A DNA stretch of 64,000 nucleotides, from positions 124,001-188,000 of the forward strand of contig NZ_WQLA01000005.1 of NCBI RefSeq assembly GCF_009755275.1. The letters run 5' to 3'. Source of the stretch: Mucilaginibacter aquatilis (GTDB lineage: Bacteria; Bacteroidota; Bacteroidia; Sphingobacteriales; Sphingobacteriaceae). The notes beneath the pieces were generated by a model. The model worked only from the letters and a program-made list of their open reading frames with translations, made no database searches and was not told the origin of the DNA. The position numbers and the translations under genes are program-made. Below, piece after piece: positions 24,620-33,715 of this stretch. Within the stretch, counting starts at the first letter, position 1; each line of letters opens with the position of its first letter.

Positions 24620-25250
24620 GTTCTGTAAGTAAATATGCTTTTAACAGTTTTTTGAGGTAGTCGGTAACTCTTGGCTTTAACTTATCAACCATGTTTTGAG
24701 GGTCTTGCGTATCATAACCAAGCATTAATGATGATATGTGTGATGCGTTAACAATTTGCGCTTTAACGCCAAAAACCGTGGCAACTACCATTTCGGTATC
24801 AATGTCATTTTTAAACTCTCCGCGTTCAATGCCCTCATGTAAAATTTTCCTAAATTCAATTACATTTTGCATAATCATATCGGTAATCTTATCAGCAAGT
24901 TCACCCGTGCGACGTACGGCCAACTCCTGATGCACTACCTTTTGAAAACAGTTATTGCTAAATACACGGTTAATGTAAGCTTCAACGTATTCGCTCACCT
25001 TTTGCCATGAGCTCATGTTTTCATTGTTGCCTATACCTTGAATAAGGCTGTGAAAGGTTGATGTGCGGCGTTCAAACAACGATAGCAACAACCCCTCTTT
25101 TGAACCGAAGTAGTAATTAAGCATGGCCATATTAACACCGGCTTCGCCCGAAATTAAACGGGTTGAAGCGCCATCGAAACCATGTTCTGAAAACACCCTT
25201 TCGGCTACATCCAGTATATGATCTCTTTTATCAGTCTTTTCTTTTTCCAT
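24603..25250 (-). CDS. TetR-family repressor of the emr operon
   Basis: 215 aa. The N-terminal helix-turn-helix is clear: RDHILDVAERVFSEHGFDGASTRLISGEAGVNMAMLNYYFGSKEGLL. The C-terminal ligand domain is divergent, as usual; the mid-part resembles TetR_C regions with HQELAVRR. It is first gene of the operon and a perfect palindrome overlaps its promoter, indicating that it represses itself and the pump genes. Confidence 0.93.
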   Translation of the reverse strand: MEKEKTDKRDHILDVAERVFSEHGFDGASTRLISGEAGVNMAMLNYYFGSKEGLLLSLFERRTSTFHSLIQGIGNNENMSSWQKVSEYVEAYINRVFSNNCFQKVVHQELAVRRTGELADKITDMIMQNVIEFRKILHEGIERGEFKNDIDTEMVVATVFGVKAQIVNASHISSLMLGYDTQDPQNMVDKLKPRVTDYLKKLLKAYLLTEHDNAK

Positions 25251-25266
25251 TACTTTTTTGATGGCA

Positions 25267-25274
25267 CAAAGTTA
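25267..25274 (-). promoter_or_regulatory. -7 box of the emr operon
   Basis: TAACTTTG on the minus strand, 16 nt before the TetR ATG. It overlaps the palindrome at 25272-25291. Confidence 0.6.
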
Positions 25275-25291
25275 ATCAAACGATTGATTAA
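25272..25291. promoter_or_regulatory. TetR operator candidate
   Basis: TTAATCAA (25272-25279) and TTGATTAA (25284-25291) are perfect inverted repeats around ACGA. Length and position over the -7 box fit a TetR-family operator. Confidence 0.7.
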
Positions 25292-25536
25292 TATATTCCA
25301 TTTTTGTAATGCTTTTGTAAAATGGTTATTAAGGCTTTAATTGGTTATGCTGAAAGACTTAGGATTTTAAAATGTAAATAGAAAATTTTCTAATTTGTTT
25401 TTAATAAGTTGCAAGAGGATTGTAATGCCTTTTATTGTGAAAACTTGTTTATGGATAGACGCCCATTATTTGGCAATTAGCATTATAAAGTGATATTTGT
25501 ACATTAAGTACCGGTATATTACAGTTGCATCCTTTT

Positions 25537-27996
25537 ATGAAAATTTTAACAAGCCTTTTTACTGCTCTAATTGCTACAACTGCTGTATTTGCACAAACTG
25601 CGCCACCCGCCGATTTAAGTACCATAAAACAACAGTTTAAGAAGCTAAACATACTAGGGAGTGTGCTTTATATAGCAGCCCACCCCGACGATGAGAACAC
25701 GCGCTTGTTAGCTTACCTGGCTCAAGAGAAAGGCTACCGCACCGGCTACCTTGCCTTAACACGTGGAGACGGCGGTCAAAACCTGATTGGCAATGAGCAA
25801 GCTGAGCTATTAGGTTTAATACGTACGCAGGAGTTACTGGCTGCCCGCCGGGTGGATGGCGCAGAGCAGTTTTTTAGCCGCGCAAATGATTTTGGCTTTA
25901 GCAAAGGGCCGGATGAAACATTAAAAATTTGGGACCGCGACAAAATACTGGGTGATATGGTATGGGTTATACGCCAGTTTAAGCCCGATGTAATGATATG
26001 CCGCTTTCCAACCACTGGCGAGGGCGGACACGGGCACCATACCTCATCAGCCATATTAGCGCAGGAAGCTTTCAGTGCAGCTGCCGATGCAAAGCGCTTT
26101 CCCGAACAACTTAAGTATGTACACCCGTGGCAGGCCAAACGCCTGATGTGGAATACCTTTAATTTTGGAAGCACTAATACTACCGCGCCCGATCAGTTTA
26201 AGATTGATGTCGGCGTGTACAACCCGGTTTTAGGCAAAGGCTACGGCGAAATTGCTGCCGAAAGTCGTTCAAACCATAAATCGCAGGGGTTTGGCTCGGC
26301 CCGTCAACGCGGACAATCATACGAGTACTTTAAAAACCTTTTGGGCGATGCTCCTAAAGAAGGGTTGCTTGATGGAACCAACACCACCTGGAAAAGAATC
26401 AAAAGCGGCGAGGACATTGAAAAAAACTTAGCAGCTATTACAAAGGACTTTAATGCCGATGCCTCTGAAAAATCAGTGCCTGAATTAATAAAGCTCAGAA
26501 CAAAGATTGAAAAAGTGGATGATGACTACTGGCGCACGCTTAAACTAACTGAACTTGACAATTTAATAGCATCGTGTGCCGGGCTATGGTTTGAAAGTTA
26601 CGCCGCCGAAGCAGCATATGCCCTTGGAGACAGCATTGCTATCCGGTCGCAAGTGCTTAGCCGTTATGGCAACGCCATAAAACTGCAAAGCCTAAGCATT
26701 CAGAATGACTCTCAAACGTTTACAAGCAATGCACAGGTTATACAAGCCAATGAGCTAAAAATATATAATCAAAAGGCTATTGCTAACAAAATTACGCAGC
26801 CTTACTGGCTTGATGCTCCACACGGCATTGGCACTTATACATTACCCAACAACGAGGTTGCCGGTAATCCCGAAAACCCTGATGTTTTAAGCGTTTCGTA
26901 CACTTTTGAAATTGCTGGTAAATCAATTCTATACAATCGTAAGTTGGTTTATAAATATGTAGATCCGGTACGTGGCGAGCTATACCAACCCATTGAAATA
27001 GCTCCGCCCGTTACCGCAACAATAAGCAACAAAGTATACGTTTACAGCACAAAACAACCGCAAACGCTACAGGTAAAGCTAAAAAGCTTTATCAATGGCA
27101 ATGGCAGCATCAGTATTAAACCTGTAGCCGGCTGGCAAATAAGCCCAACCAAAATCTTTTTTAATAATAAAAAGAAGGGCGATGAATGGACCGCCAATTT
27201 CATTATTACCCCGCAAACAAACGCATATAACGGCACCGCCGAAGCAGTTGTGAACGTAAACGGCAAAAACTACGGCTACGGTTTACAACGCATACAATAT
27301 GAGCACATTCCTAACATAAGCTTGTTTCCACCAGCTCAAGCTAAATTGGTAAATATCAATCTTAAAACGGCGGGTAAAAGAATTGGCTACATTAACGGGG
27401 CCGGCGACTTTGTTGCTCAGAGCCTTACACAGGTTGGTTATGATGTTCACATACTTACCGAAAACGAAATTATGAATAGCGACCTTTCAGTTTACGATGC
27501 TATAATAACCGGCGTTCGTGCCTATAACGTTGATGAGCGCCTGGCTTTTGAGCAACCTAAACTAATGGAATATGTAAAAAACGGAGGCAATTTGGTAGTG
27601 CAGTATAATAACCCGGCAGGGTTGGCAACGCAACAGCTGGGCCCCTACCCTTTTCGTCCGGTTAATGAGCGTGTAACTGATGAGTTTGCTAAAATCACCG
27701 TTACCAATCCTCAAAGCGCTTTGCTTAATTATCCTAACACAATAACTCAAGCTGATTTTGATGGCTGGGTACAGGAGCGTGGCCTTTACTTTGTAAGCGC
27801 TGTTGCACCGGAGTATCAAACAGTGTTTGAAATGAATGACCCGGGCGAAGCGCCTAAAAGCGGATCATTAATAACTGCAAATTACGGTAAGGGACGTTAT
27901 GTATATACATCGCTGGCATTTTTCAGGCAACTACCTGCAGGTGTACCTGGAGCCTATCGCTTATTTGTTAACCTGCTAAGTCAGCCTAAAAAGTAA
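25537..27996 (+). CDS. large secreted PIG-L (LmbE-like) family deacetylase
   Basis: 819 aa from the ATG at 25537; the TTG four codons earlier is rejected. Signal peptide (cleavage near VFAQ). The zinc-dependent N-acetyl-sugar deacetylase domain is at about 35-270: AHPDDEN at 48-54 and GHGHH at 164-168 supply the metal ligands and catalytic Asp. Family members often have about 250 aa, so this is over three times that length. The remainder has beta-rich segments and, after about residue 600, an alpha/beta region with GYINGAGDFVAQSL and YDAIITGVRAYN resembling an amidotransferase-like fold. Likely acts on extracellular or periplasmic glycans; substrate unknown. Alone as a unit. Confidence 0.88.
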   Translation: MKILTSLFTALIATTAVFAQTAPPADLSTIKQQFKKLNILGSVLYIAAHPDDENTRLLAYLAQEKGYRTGYLALTRGDGGQNLIGNEQAELLGLIRTQELLAARRVDGAEQFFSRANDFGFSKGPDETLKIWDRDKILGDMVWVIRQFKPDVMICRFPTTGEGGHGHHTSSAILAQEAFSAAADAKRFPEQLKYVHPWQAKRLMWNTFNFGSTNTTAPDQFKIDVGVYNPVLGKGYGEIAAESRSNHKSQGFGSARQRGQSYEYFKNLLGDAPKEGLLDGTNTTWKRIKSGEDIEKNLAAITKDFNADASEKSVPELIKLRTKIEKVDDDYWRTLKLTELDNLIASCAGLWFESYAAEAAYALGDSIAIRSQVLSRYGNAIKLQSLSIQNDSQTFTSNAQVIQANELKIYNQKAIANKITQPYWLDAPHGIGTYTLPNNEVAGNPENPDVLSVSYTFEIAGKSILYNRKLVYKYVDPVRGELYQPIEIAPPVTATISNKVYVYSTKQPQTLQVKLKSFINGNGSISIKPVAGWQISPTKIFFNNKKKGDEWTANFIITPQTNAYNGTAEAVVNVNGKNYGYGLQRIQYEHIPNISLFPPAQAKLVNINLKTAGKRIGYINGAGDFVAQSLTQVGYDVHILTENEIMNSDLSVYDAIITGVRAYNVDERLAFEQPKLMEYVKNGGNLVVQYNNPAGLATQQLGPYPFRPVNERVTDEFAKITVTNPQSALLNYPNTITQADFDGWVQERGLYFVSAVAPEYQTVFEMNDPGEAPKSGSLITANYGKGRYVYTSLAFFRQLPAGVPGAYRLFVNLLSQPKK

Positions 27997-28104
27997 GACG
28001 AACAATACTAACTTTCATAGGTAAAACCATGTTGTGTACATTATGCCACAGCGTGCTTTCATCAGTTCTATGGCTCTAACTTTTGTTGAATTAATTTATA
28101 TTAC

Positions 28105-28134
28105 TTGTGTTAATTAACCGTTAAAGTATCTTTA
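28105..28134 (+). promoter_or_regulatory. promoter of the 28143-31026 operon
   Basis: TTG at 28105-28107, a 19-bp spacer, and TATCTTTA at 28127-28134 (one mismatch). The box ends 8 nt before the first ATG, so the leader would be very short. Confidence 0.55.
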
Positions 28135-28142
28135 CAACCGTA

Positions 28143-28685
28143 ATGAATATACTAACGCTTCCCAAACAACCCAATACCATTATCTCATTTTGGAATGTTG
28201 GAGCGCTGTTGTATTATTCAACCATCCTGTTTTTTCTAGAGACGCTTTTTTACTGGAACAGATTTAAAGCAGCATATGCCGACGAAGCTATTTTCGTTAG
28301 TATATTTTGGTTAGGTAGCGTAATATTCGCTTTCAGCCATGTATTTATGGTGGTGATGGATGGCTGGTCGCGTTTTCAAAACTACAAGCGTATAAAAGAT
28401 TACCTTTTTGTGCATGGCTTTACACCTAAAATTGCCCGCTTGTATAAAGGCTCAAAGTGCCAGCGCACTGCATTTTTAGTAGCCGCCCGTGAACTGGGTA
28501 TGGAAGATGAAGTACTGAGATATTACCGCCGGTTAGGCATAAAGTGGTATCATTTCGTACCTCACTTTATGATTAAAGACCCTTTCTTTTTATTTAAAAA
28601 ATATTTTTGGTCGCGTACTTTTATGGAAAAGCATTACGAGCCAAAATTTAATTACCGGGAATTATCTGCCGGGTTACCTGCGTAA
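28143..28685 (+). CDS. two-helix membrane protein of unknown function
   Basis: 180 aa, first in a four-gene operon. Two hydrophobic segments are visible (about 19-37 and 51-73), followed by a basic, aromatic-rich cytoplasmic part with FQNYKRIKDYLFVHGFTP and a cluster of Lys, Arg and Tyr. No recognised domain. The stop codon directly abuts the ATG of the ABC ATPase gene (TAAATG), so it should be co-translated with the transporter and may be an accessory subunit. Confidence 0.75.
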   Translation: MNILTLPKQPNTIISFWNVGALLYYSTILFFLETLFYWNRFKAAYADEAIFVSIFWLGSVIFAFSHVFMVVMDGWSRFQNYKRIKDYLFVHGFTPKIARLYKGSKCQRTAFLVAARELGMEDEVLRYYRRLGIKWYHFVPHFMIKDPFFLFKKYFWSRTFMEKHYEPKFNYRELSAGLPA

Positions 28686-29540
28686 ATGCTCGAAGCTATT
28701 CATTTAAGTAAATCTTATTCATCAGGCAAAGCTCTTGATGATGTATCTATACAAATGCTGCCGGGCCAAATATGCGGTTTACTGGGGCGCAACGGGGCAG
28801 GTAAAACTACGCTCTTTCGTATACTATGCGGCCTTATCAAACCCGATTCGGGTAAAATGGTCATGGCATCACAACGCAACAAGCCGGTTGGCGGCATTAT
28901 CGAACGTCCGGGTTTATACCCATATCTTAACGCTTACGACAATATTAAACTCTTTGCCGGTATACAAGGCGCACCGGCAAACAAAGAGGCTATACATCAA
29001 AGCCTGCTTAAAGTTGGCCTGCCTGTTGATCGTAAAGATCCGGTTCGCAACTTTTCATTAGGAATGAAGCAGCGCCTGGGCATAGCTATTGCGCTGCTTA
29101 ACAACCCCGAATACCTGGTGCTTGATGAACCTTTTTCAGGCTTAGACCCTATTGGTGTTACTGCACTAATCAACCTGATAACTGATTTAGCCGTAAAGGA
29201 AAATATTTCTATCCTGCTTTCATCACACCTAATGGGCGAACTTACCAGGTGCTGCAACTACTTGTATGTAATGGATAAGGGACGGCTGGTAAACAAAGGC
29301 ACCACTGCACAGCTTATTGGCCATCATATTCATAATTTTAACATTACGGCTCAAAACATTACTTCATCAATAGTACTGCAAAAATACAGCCCCACCATTG
29401 GTGTAAACGGTGCAAGCATTGTATGTAATGCCGATGAAATACCGGCTTTGCTTAACCAGCTGCTGGCCGAGGGCATATTGGTAACTTCATGTACACCCGA
29501 GCTGTCATTAGAACAACTGGTTAACACTCCGCTGCTATGA
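28686..29540 (+). CDS. ABC transporter ATP-binding protein
   Basis: 284 aa, a single ATPase of the ABC-2 export type. Walker A GRNGAGKTT, signature region FSLGMKQRLGIAIALL, Walker B YLVLDEPFSGLDP with catalytic Glu, and the H-loop His in LLSSHLMGEL. About 80 residues after the ATPase core carry no motif. ATGA overlap with the permease gene, and stop-start contact with the gene before, show one tight operon. Confidence 0.93.
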   Translation: MLEAIHLSKSYSSGKALDDVSIQMLPGQICGLLGRNGAGKTTLFRILCGLIKPDSGKMVMASQRNKPVGGIIERPGLYPYLNAYDNIKLFAGIQGAPANKEAIHQSLLKVGLPVDRKDPVRNFSLGMKQRLGIAIALLNNPEYLVLDEPFSGLDPIGVTALINLITDLAVKENISILLSSHLMGELTRCCNYLYVMDKGRLVNKGTTAQLIGHHIHNFNITAQNITSSIVLQKYSPTIGVNGASIVCNADEIPALLNQLLAEGILVTSCTPELSLEQLVNTPLL

Positions 29541-30370
29541 TGAAAGAGTTGTTATACGCCGAGTTTGTGAAAATAGTAAAGCAAAGTAAAACCTACTATG
29601 CATTAGTTGCTATTGCCGTTATTGAACTGCTTATATTTATTACCGCCTACTACCAGGGGAGCACCATATTAGATTTATTGTTGAACACCCTGCGGCAAAA
29701 CTTTTACTTTGAAGGTTCATTGCTTAACGGCAATCTGATTTTGTATATCGTACTTAATTCATTGTGGTTTAACGTGCCGCTCATACTTATGATTGTAACC
29801 TCCGGCTTACTGACTGATGAGCACAAAGATGGCACCCTGCAAACCGTAATGCTGCAAGCGGTAAACAAATGGAAGTTTATACTGGCAAAATATATTACCG
29901 CTGCCATATTTACCTTAATGGTAATTGGGTTTATGATGCTAAGCAGCTTTGCACTTGCGTATGCGGTTTTTGGCAGCGGTGACTTAGTAGTGTACATTGG
30001 CACACTTAACTTTTTTGAAGCAAAGGAAGCGTTTAATCGCATATGCTGGGCATTTGCATCGGGCAGTATTGCCATGATATTTTACAGCACGGCCAGCATT
30101 ACCATTGCTATTTTTATAAAAGAAGCTGCCAAAACCTGGATTGCATCGGCACTGTTTTTAATAATTACCAACCTGTTACTAAAAGCTGATTTTTTACCCG
30201 CCGGGCTTAACAGTTTCTTCTTCCCTAAGCTAATTGATACCTGGCAGCAGCTGTTTAACTATAAAATTGACTGGCAACAAATTGGCTTAAATAACTTTAT
30301 GCTGCTGTTTTACTGCTTTGGCTTTGCCGCACTAGGAATTTTTGCTTTTCAAAAAAAGGATATTGGATGA
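29537..30370 (+). CDS. ABC-2 type permease
   Basis: 277 aa with six hydrophobic helices (about 20-38, 70-90, 110-130, 145-165, 178-200 and 250-270). No obvious signal or soluble domain. Its start overlaps the ATPase stop by 4 bp, so it is the membrane partner. GLLTDEHKDGTLQTVM is typical of ABC-2 permeases in the loop between helices. Direction is likely export. Confidence 0.88.
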   Translation: MMKELLYAEFVKIVKQSKTYYALVAIAVIELLIFITAYYQGSTILDLLLNTLRQNFYFEGSLLNGNLILYIVLNSLWFNVPLILMIVTSGLLTDEHKDGTLQTVMLQAVNKWKFILAKYITAAIFTLMVIGFMMLSSFALAYAVFGSGDLVVYIGTLNFFEAKEAFNRICWAFASGSIAMIFYSTASITIAIFIKEAAKTWIASALFLIITNLLLKADFLPAGLNSFFFPKLIDTWQQLFNYKIDWQQIGLNNFMLLFYCFGFAALGIFAFQKKDIG

Positions 30371-31026
30371 TGAAGAGGTTGTTTTTATTAGCTTTTACAT
30401 TACTAACCACCTCATTGGTATATGCCCAAAAGGTTGATGCCGATTTGTTACGCATTAAGCAACGTATGGATTCGGTTGTTAAGTTTACCGCTACGGTAAC
30501 CCTTAATTTAGATGTTCCGTTTATACAAATGCCTACAAAAAAAGCCCTGGTAAGTTACACCAAAGGAAAGCGCATGCAGTTTACATCTAAAGATTTTGTG
30601 ATGCTACCCAAACGGGGGTTGGATTTCTCTTTATCAGAAATTTTCAAGTATCCGTTTATCACGGTTGACCGTGGTACCGAAAAACGCAATGGTAGAGCTC
30701 TAAAAACACTAAACGTTATTCCTACTGATGCAAAGTCTGATTTGGTATTGGTTACCCTGTACATGGATACGAAAGCAGCACGCATTATGGAGTCGGATAT
30801 TAACACCCGCAAAGATGGATCGTACTCGCTGCTAATGCAATATAATGCAGCCAAAAATATATTGCCTGACTATGTAGAAGCTGCCTTCGCTATTGAAAAG
30901 CTCAAGATACCGTTTAACTTTATGGGCAAGGATACCAAAATTGACCGCAAGAAAATGCGCGGCATGGATACTAAAACCGGTAAAATAAAAATGAAGATGA
31001 GCGATTATAAAATTACGCTCCGCTAA
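30367..31026 (+). CDS. secreted LolA-like lipoprotein-binding protein
   Basis: 219 aa with a signal peptide (MMKRLFLLAFTLLTTSLVYAQ). The mature part begins DADLLRIKQRMDSVVKFTATVTLNL and looks like an LolA/LolB-type half-barrel that binds lipid chains. It overlaps the permease stop by 4 bp. The set ATPase, permease and LolA-like protein suggests export or transfer of a lipid or lipoprotein across the periplasm. The assignment to LolA-type folds is by pattern and needs structural support. Confidence 0.7.
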   Translation: MMKRLFLLAFTLLTTSLVYAQKVDADLLRIKQRMDSVVKFTATVTLNLDVPFIQMPTKKALVSYTKGKRMQFTSKDFVMLPKRGLDFSLSEIFKYPFITVDRGTEKRNGRALKTLNVIPTDAKSDLVLVTLYMDTKAARIMESDINTRKDGSYSLLMQYNAAKNILPDYVEAAFAIEKLKIPFNFMGKDTKIDRKKMRGMDTKTGKIKMKMSDYKITLR

Positions 31027-31110
31027 CTTGCCTTACGTTTACAATTTCGAGCTCACTTCCAACTCGATGTGTTAATTGGTTTAACTTAAGCCGGCTTTTG
31101 GATAGCTGCC

Positions 31111-31141
31111 TTTGTAAAAATAGTATTAGAAACTATCTTTT
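31111..31141 (+). promoter_or_regulatory. promoter of the S9 peptidase gene
   Basis: TTTG at 31111-31114, a 19-bp spacer and TATCTTTT at 31134-31141 (one mismatch). Confidence 0.5.
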
Positions 31142-31198
31142 ACCCTTGCAGCACTTATATTTAGCATAACTATTAACTGCTAAATATCATCCATAAGA

Positions 31199-33655
31199 AT
31201 GAAAAAAATTTTTACACTCTTACTCATCTCGGCTGCAACGGGGGCTTATGCTCAAAAGCTCGAAAAACTCACCATCGAAAAAATAATGAGCGATTCCAAA
31301 TGGATGGGCACCTCGCCCGATGCCATTAGATGGAGCGACGACAGCAAGAAGATATACTTTAACTGGAATCCTGAGGCTGCTGATCATACGAGCCTGTACG
31401 CCATTAACACCCGAAATACAAAACCTCAAAAGGTCGACCTGGCAGAACGCAAAGCCCTTACCAACGGCGGCACATGGAATAAAAACCATACCCGGAAACT
31501 ATTTGAACAAGGCGGCGACATTTTTTTAAGCGATTTGAAGACGGGCAAAGTTATTTCGCTTGCAGTAACTACCGATAGGGAAAGCAACCCAACTTTTAGC
31601 GCTGATGAAAGCAAAGTGCTTTTTATGCGGGGTGATAATCTTTTTTCGCTTAACCTGAATAATGGTGAGTTACGCCAGTTAACCAACTTTACCCGCACTA
31701 CGGCAGGTGCAACACCGGTAGCTGCAGCCGGCTTTGGTCAAAGAGGTGGCGGTGGCCGCCAGGGAGGTGGAGCAACCTCAGGTTTTAATGCACGCCAGGG
31801 CGGAGTAGCTGGCGGTAACCAACAGGAAGCATGGCTTCGCAACCAGCAAACCGAACTTTTTGAAGTAATACGCGAAAAAGCCAAAGATGAAAAGTATAAT
31901 GCAGCAGAACGAAAAGCTTTACAGGGAAAGGCATTAAAGACCATACCAATTGGTGAGCAGTCACTAAGTTTTGTGCAACAAAGCCCTGATGGCCGTTACA
32001 TTACTTACCGACTAATTAAGGCGGCCGATGGTGCCAAATCGACCATTGTACCCAGCTATGTAACAGCATCGGGCTATACCGAAGATATTCCTAACCGTAC
32101 CAAGGTAGGTGCACCTATGTCAACATCGCAATCTTATGTGTTTGATACGCAGCGCGACACCGTATATGCAATATCAACCAAAGAAATTCCAGGAATAAAA
32201 GACCTGCCTGACTATGTGAAGGATTACCCTAAACAACTGGAAGACCGCACCAAACGCAATGAAGACCGCAATGTAGTTATACAAGGCCCGAACTGGAGCC
32301 CTAATGGCCAATATGCCGTTGCTATTATTACCGCGCAGGACAATAAAGACCGCTGGGTAATGAAACTTGACCCAGCCACAGGCAAACTTTCTCCGCTTGA
32401 TCGTCAGCGTGATGAAGCCTGGATTGGCGGCCCCGGAATAAGCGGTGGCGGTTTTGTAAGCGGCAACACAGGATGGCTTAACAATACGCAATTTTATTTT
32501 CAGAGCGAGGCCAGCGGCTACTCACACATTTACGTGGTTGATGTTGCTACGGGTGCAAAAAAACAGTTAACAAGCGGTAAGTGGGAAGTATCAGACCTGC
32601 ATTTATCTAATGATAAAAAGTGGTTTTATTTTACAGGCAATGTGGAGCACCCTGGTATAAGCCATTACTACCGGGTACCTGTTAATGGTGGCAGTCCGGT
32701 TAAGCTTACTACTATGAAGGGCGGCAATGAGGTAGAACTATCACCCGATGAAAAGTGGCTGGCTATCCGTTACTCCTATTCAAATAAACCCTGGGAGCTT
32801 TACTTACAACCTAATAAACCAGGTGCTAAAGCAATACAAATTACACACTCAACCAGTACTGAATTTAAATCATACCCATGGCGCGACCCTGAAATGGTCA
32901 CATTTAAAAATCGTTACGGTAAAGATGTATACGCTCGCGTGTATGCACCTAAAACACCGCATCAGTCAAAGCCTGCCGTGGTATTTGTGCATGGCGCCGG
33001 CTACTTGCAAAACATCCATTACTGGTGGAGCCAGTACTATCATGAATATATGTTTCATAACCTGCTTGCCGATAATGGCTACACGGTTATTGATATAGAC
33101 TACACCGGCAGCGCCGGCTACGGGCGCGATTGGCGTACAGGCATTTACCGCCACATGGGTGGCAAAGACCTTGACGATCAGGTTGACGGTGTAAAGTTCC
33201 TGGTTGAAAAGTATGGCGTTAATCCTAAGAATGTAGGCTTATACGGTGGATCGTACGGTGGTTTTATTACGCTGATGGCCATGTTTACCCAACCCGATGT
33301 ATTTGCTGCCGGGGCCGGTTTGCGATCAGTTACCGATTGGGCACATTACAACCATGGCTATACCGCTAACATTTTAAACGAACCATATAATGACGAAAAA
33401 GCCTACCGTGCAAGTTCGCCCATTTACTTTGCCAATGGCTTAAAAGGCCGTTTATTAATGGCACATGGCATGGTTGACGTTAACGTAAACTACCAGGACA
33501 TTATACGTTTAACACAAAAATTAATTGAACTTCATAAAGAGAACTGGGAACTGGCCTCATACCCGGTAGAAGACCACGGGTTTGTACAGCCCAGCAGTTG
33601 GACTGATGAATATAAACGTATCTATAAATTATTTGAAGAGACCTTAAAAAAATAA
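31199..33655 (+). CDS. S9 family prolyl oligopeptidase, dipeptidyl-peptidase IV type
   Basis: 818 aa, secreted (signal peptide ending TGAYAQ). The N-terminal beta-propeller covers about 50-560 and the alpha/beta-hydrolase domain the rest. The triad is visible: S685 in GGSYGGF, D760 in MVDVNVN and H793 in VEDHGF. Between propeller blades a Gly/Arg/Gln-rich low-complexity insert (about 178-210) breaks the pattern. Likely cleaves peptides after Pro or Ala in the periplasm for nutrient use. It has its own promoter and terminator. Confidence 0.94.
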   Translation: MKKIFTLLLISAATGAYAQKLEKLTIEKIMSDSKWMGTSPDAIRWSDDSKKIYFNWNPEAADHTSLYAINTRNTKPQKVDLAERKALTNGGTWNKNHTRKLFEQGGDIFLSDLKTGKVISLAVTTDRESNPTFSADESKVLFMRGDNLFSLNLNNGELRQLTNFTRTTAGATPVAAAGFGQRGGGGRQGGGATSGFNARQGGVAGGNQQEAWLRNQQTELFEVIREKAKDEKYNAAERKALQGKALKTIPIGEQSLSFVQQSPDGRYITYRLIKAADGAKSTIVPSYVTASGYTEDIPNRTKVGAPMSTSQSYVFDTQRDTVYAISTKEIPGIKDLPDYVKDYPKQLEDRTKRNEDRNVVIQGPNWSPNGQYAVAIITAQDNKDRWVMKLDPATGKLSPLDRQRDEAWIGGPGISGGGFVSGNTGWLNNTQFYFQSEASGYSHIYVVDVATGAKKQLTSGKWEVSDLHLSNDKKWFYFTGNVEHPGISHYYRVPVNGGSPVKLTTMKGGNEVELSPDEKWLAIRYSYSNKPWELYLQPNKPGAKAIQITHSTSTEFKSYPWRDPEMVTFKNRYGKDVYARVYAPKTPHQSKPAVVFVHGAGYLQNIHYWWSQYYHEYMFHNLLADNGYTVIDIDYTGSAGYGRDWRTGIYRHMGGKDLDDQVDGVKFLVEKYGVNPKNVGLYGGSYGGFITLMAMFTQPDVFAAGAGLRSVTDWAHYNHGYTANILNEPYNDEKAYRASSPIYFANGLKGRLLMAHGMVDVNVNYQDIIRLTQKLIELHKENWELASYPVEDHGFVQPSSWTDEYKRIYKLFEETLKK

Positions 33656-33660
33656 CGAAA

Positions 33661-33690
33661 TAACCCCGCCTACCAAGCGGGGTTATTTTT
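33661..33690 (+). terminator. intrinsic terminator after the S9 peptidase
   Basis: TAACCCCGC (33661-33669) pairs with GCGGGGTTA (33677-33685), then six T. Confidence 0.9.
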
Positions 33691-33703
33691 TGCTCATTAG
33701 TTT

Positions 33704-33711
33704 TAACTTTG
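33704..33711 (+). promoter_or_regulatory. -7 box of the tryptophan dioxygenase gene
   Basis: TAACTTTG ends 4 nt before the ATG at 33716, so transcription would begin at or next to the start codon. Confidence 0.55.
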
Positions 33712-33715
33712 TTTA

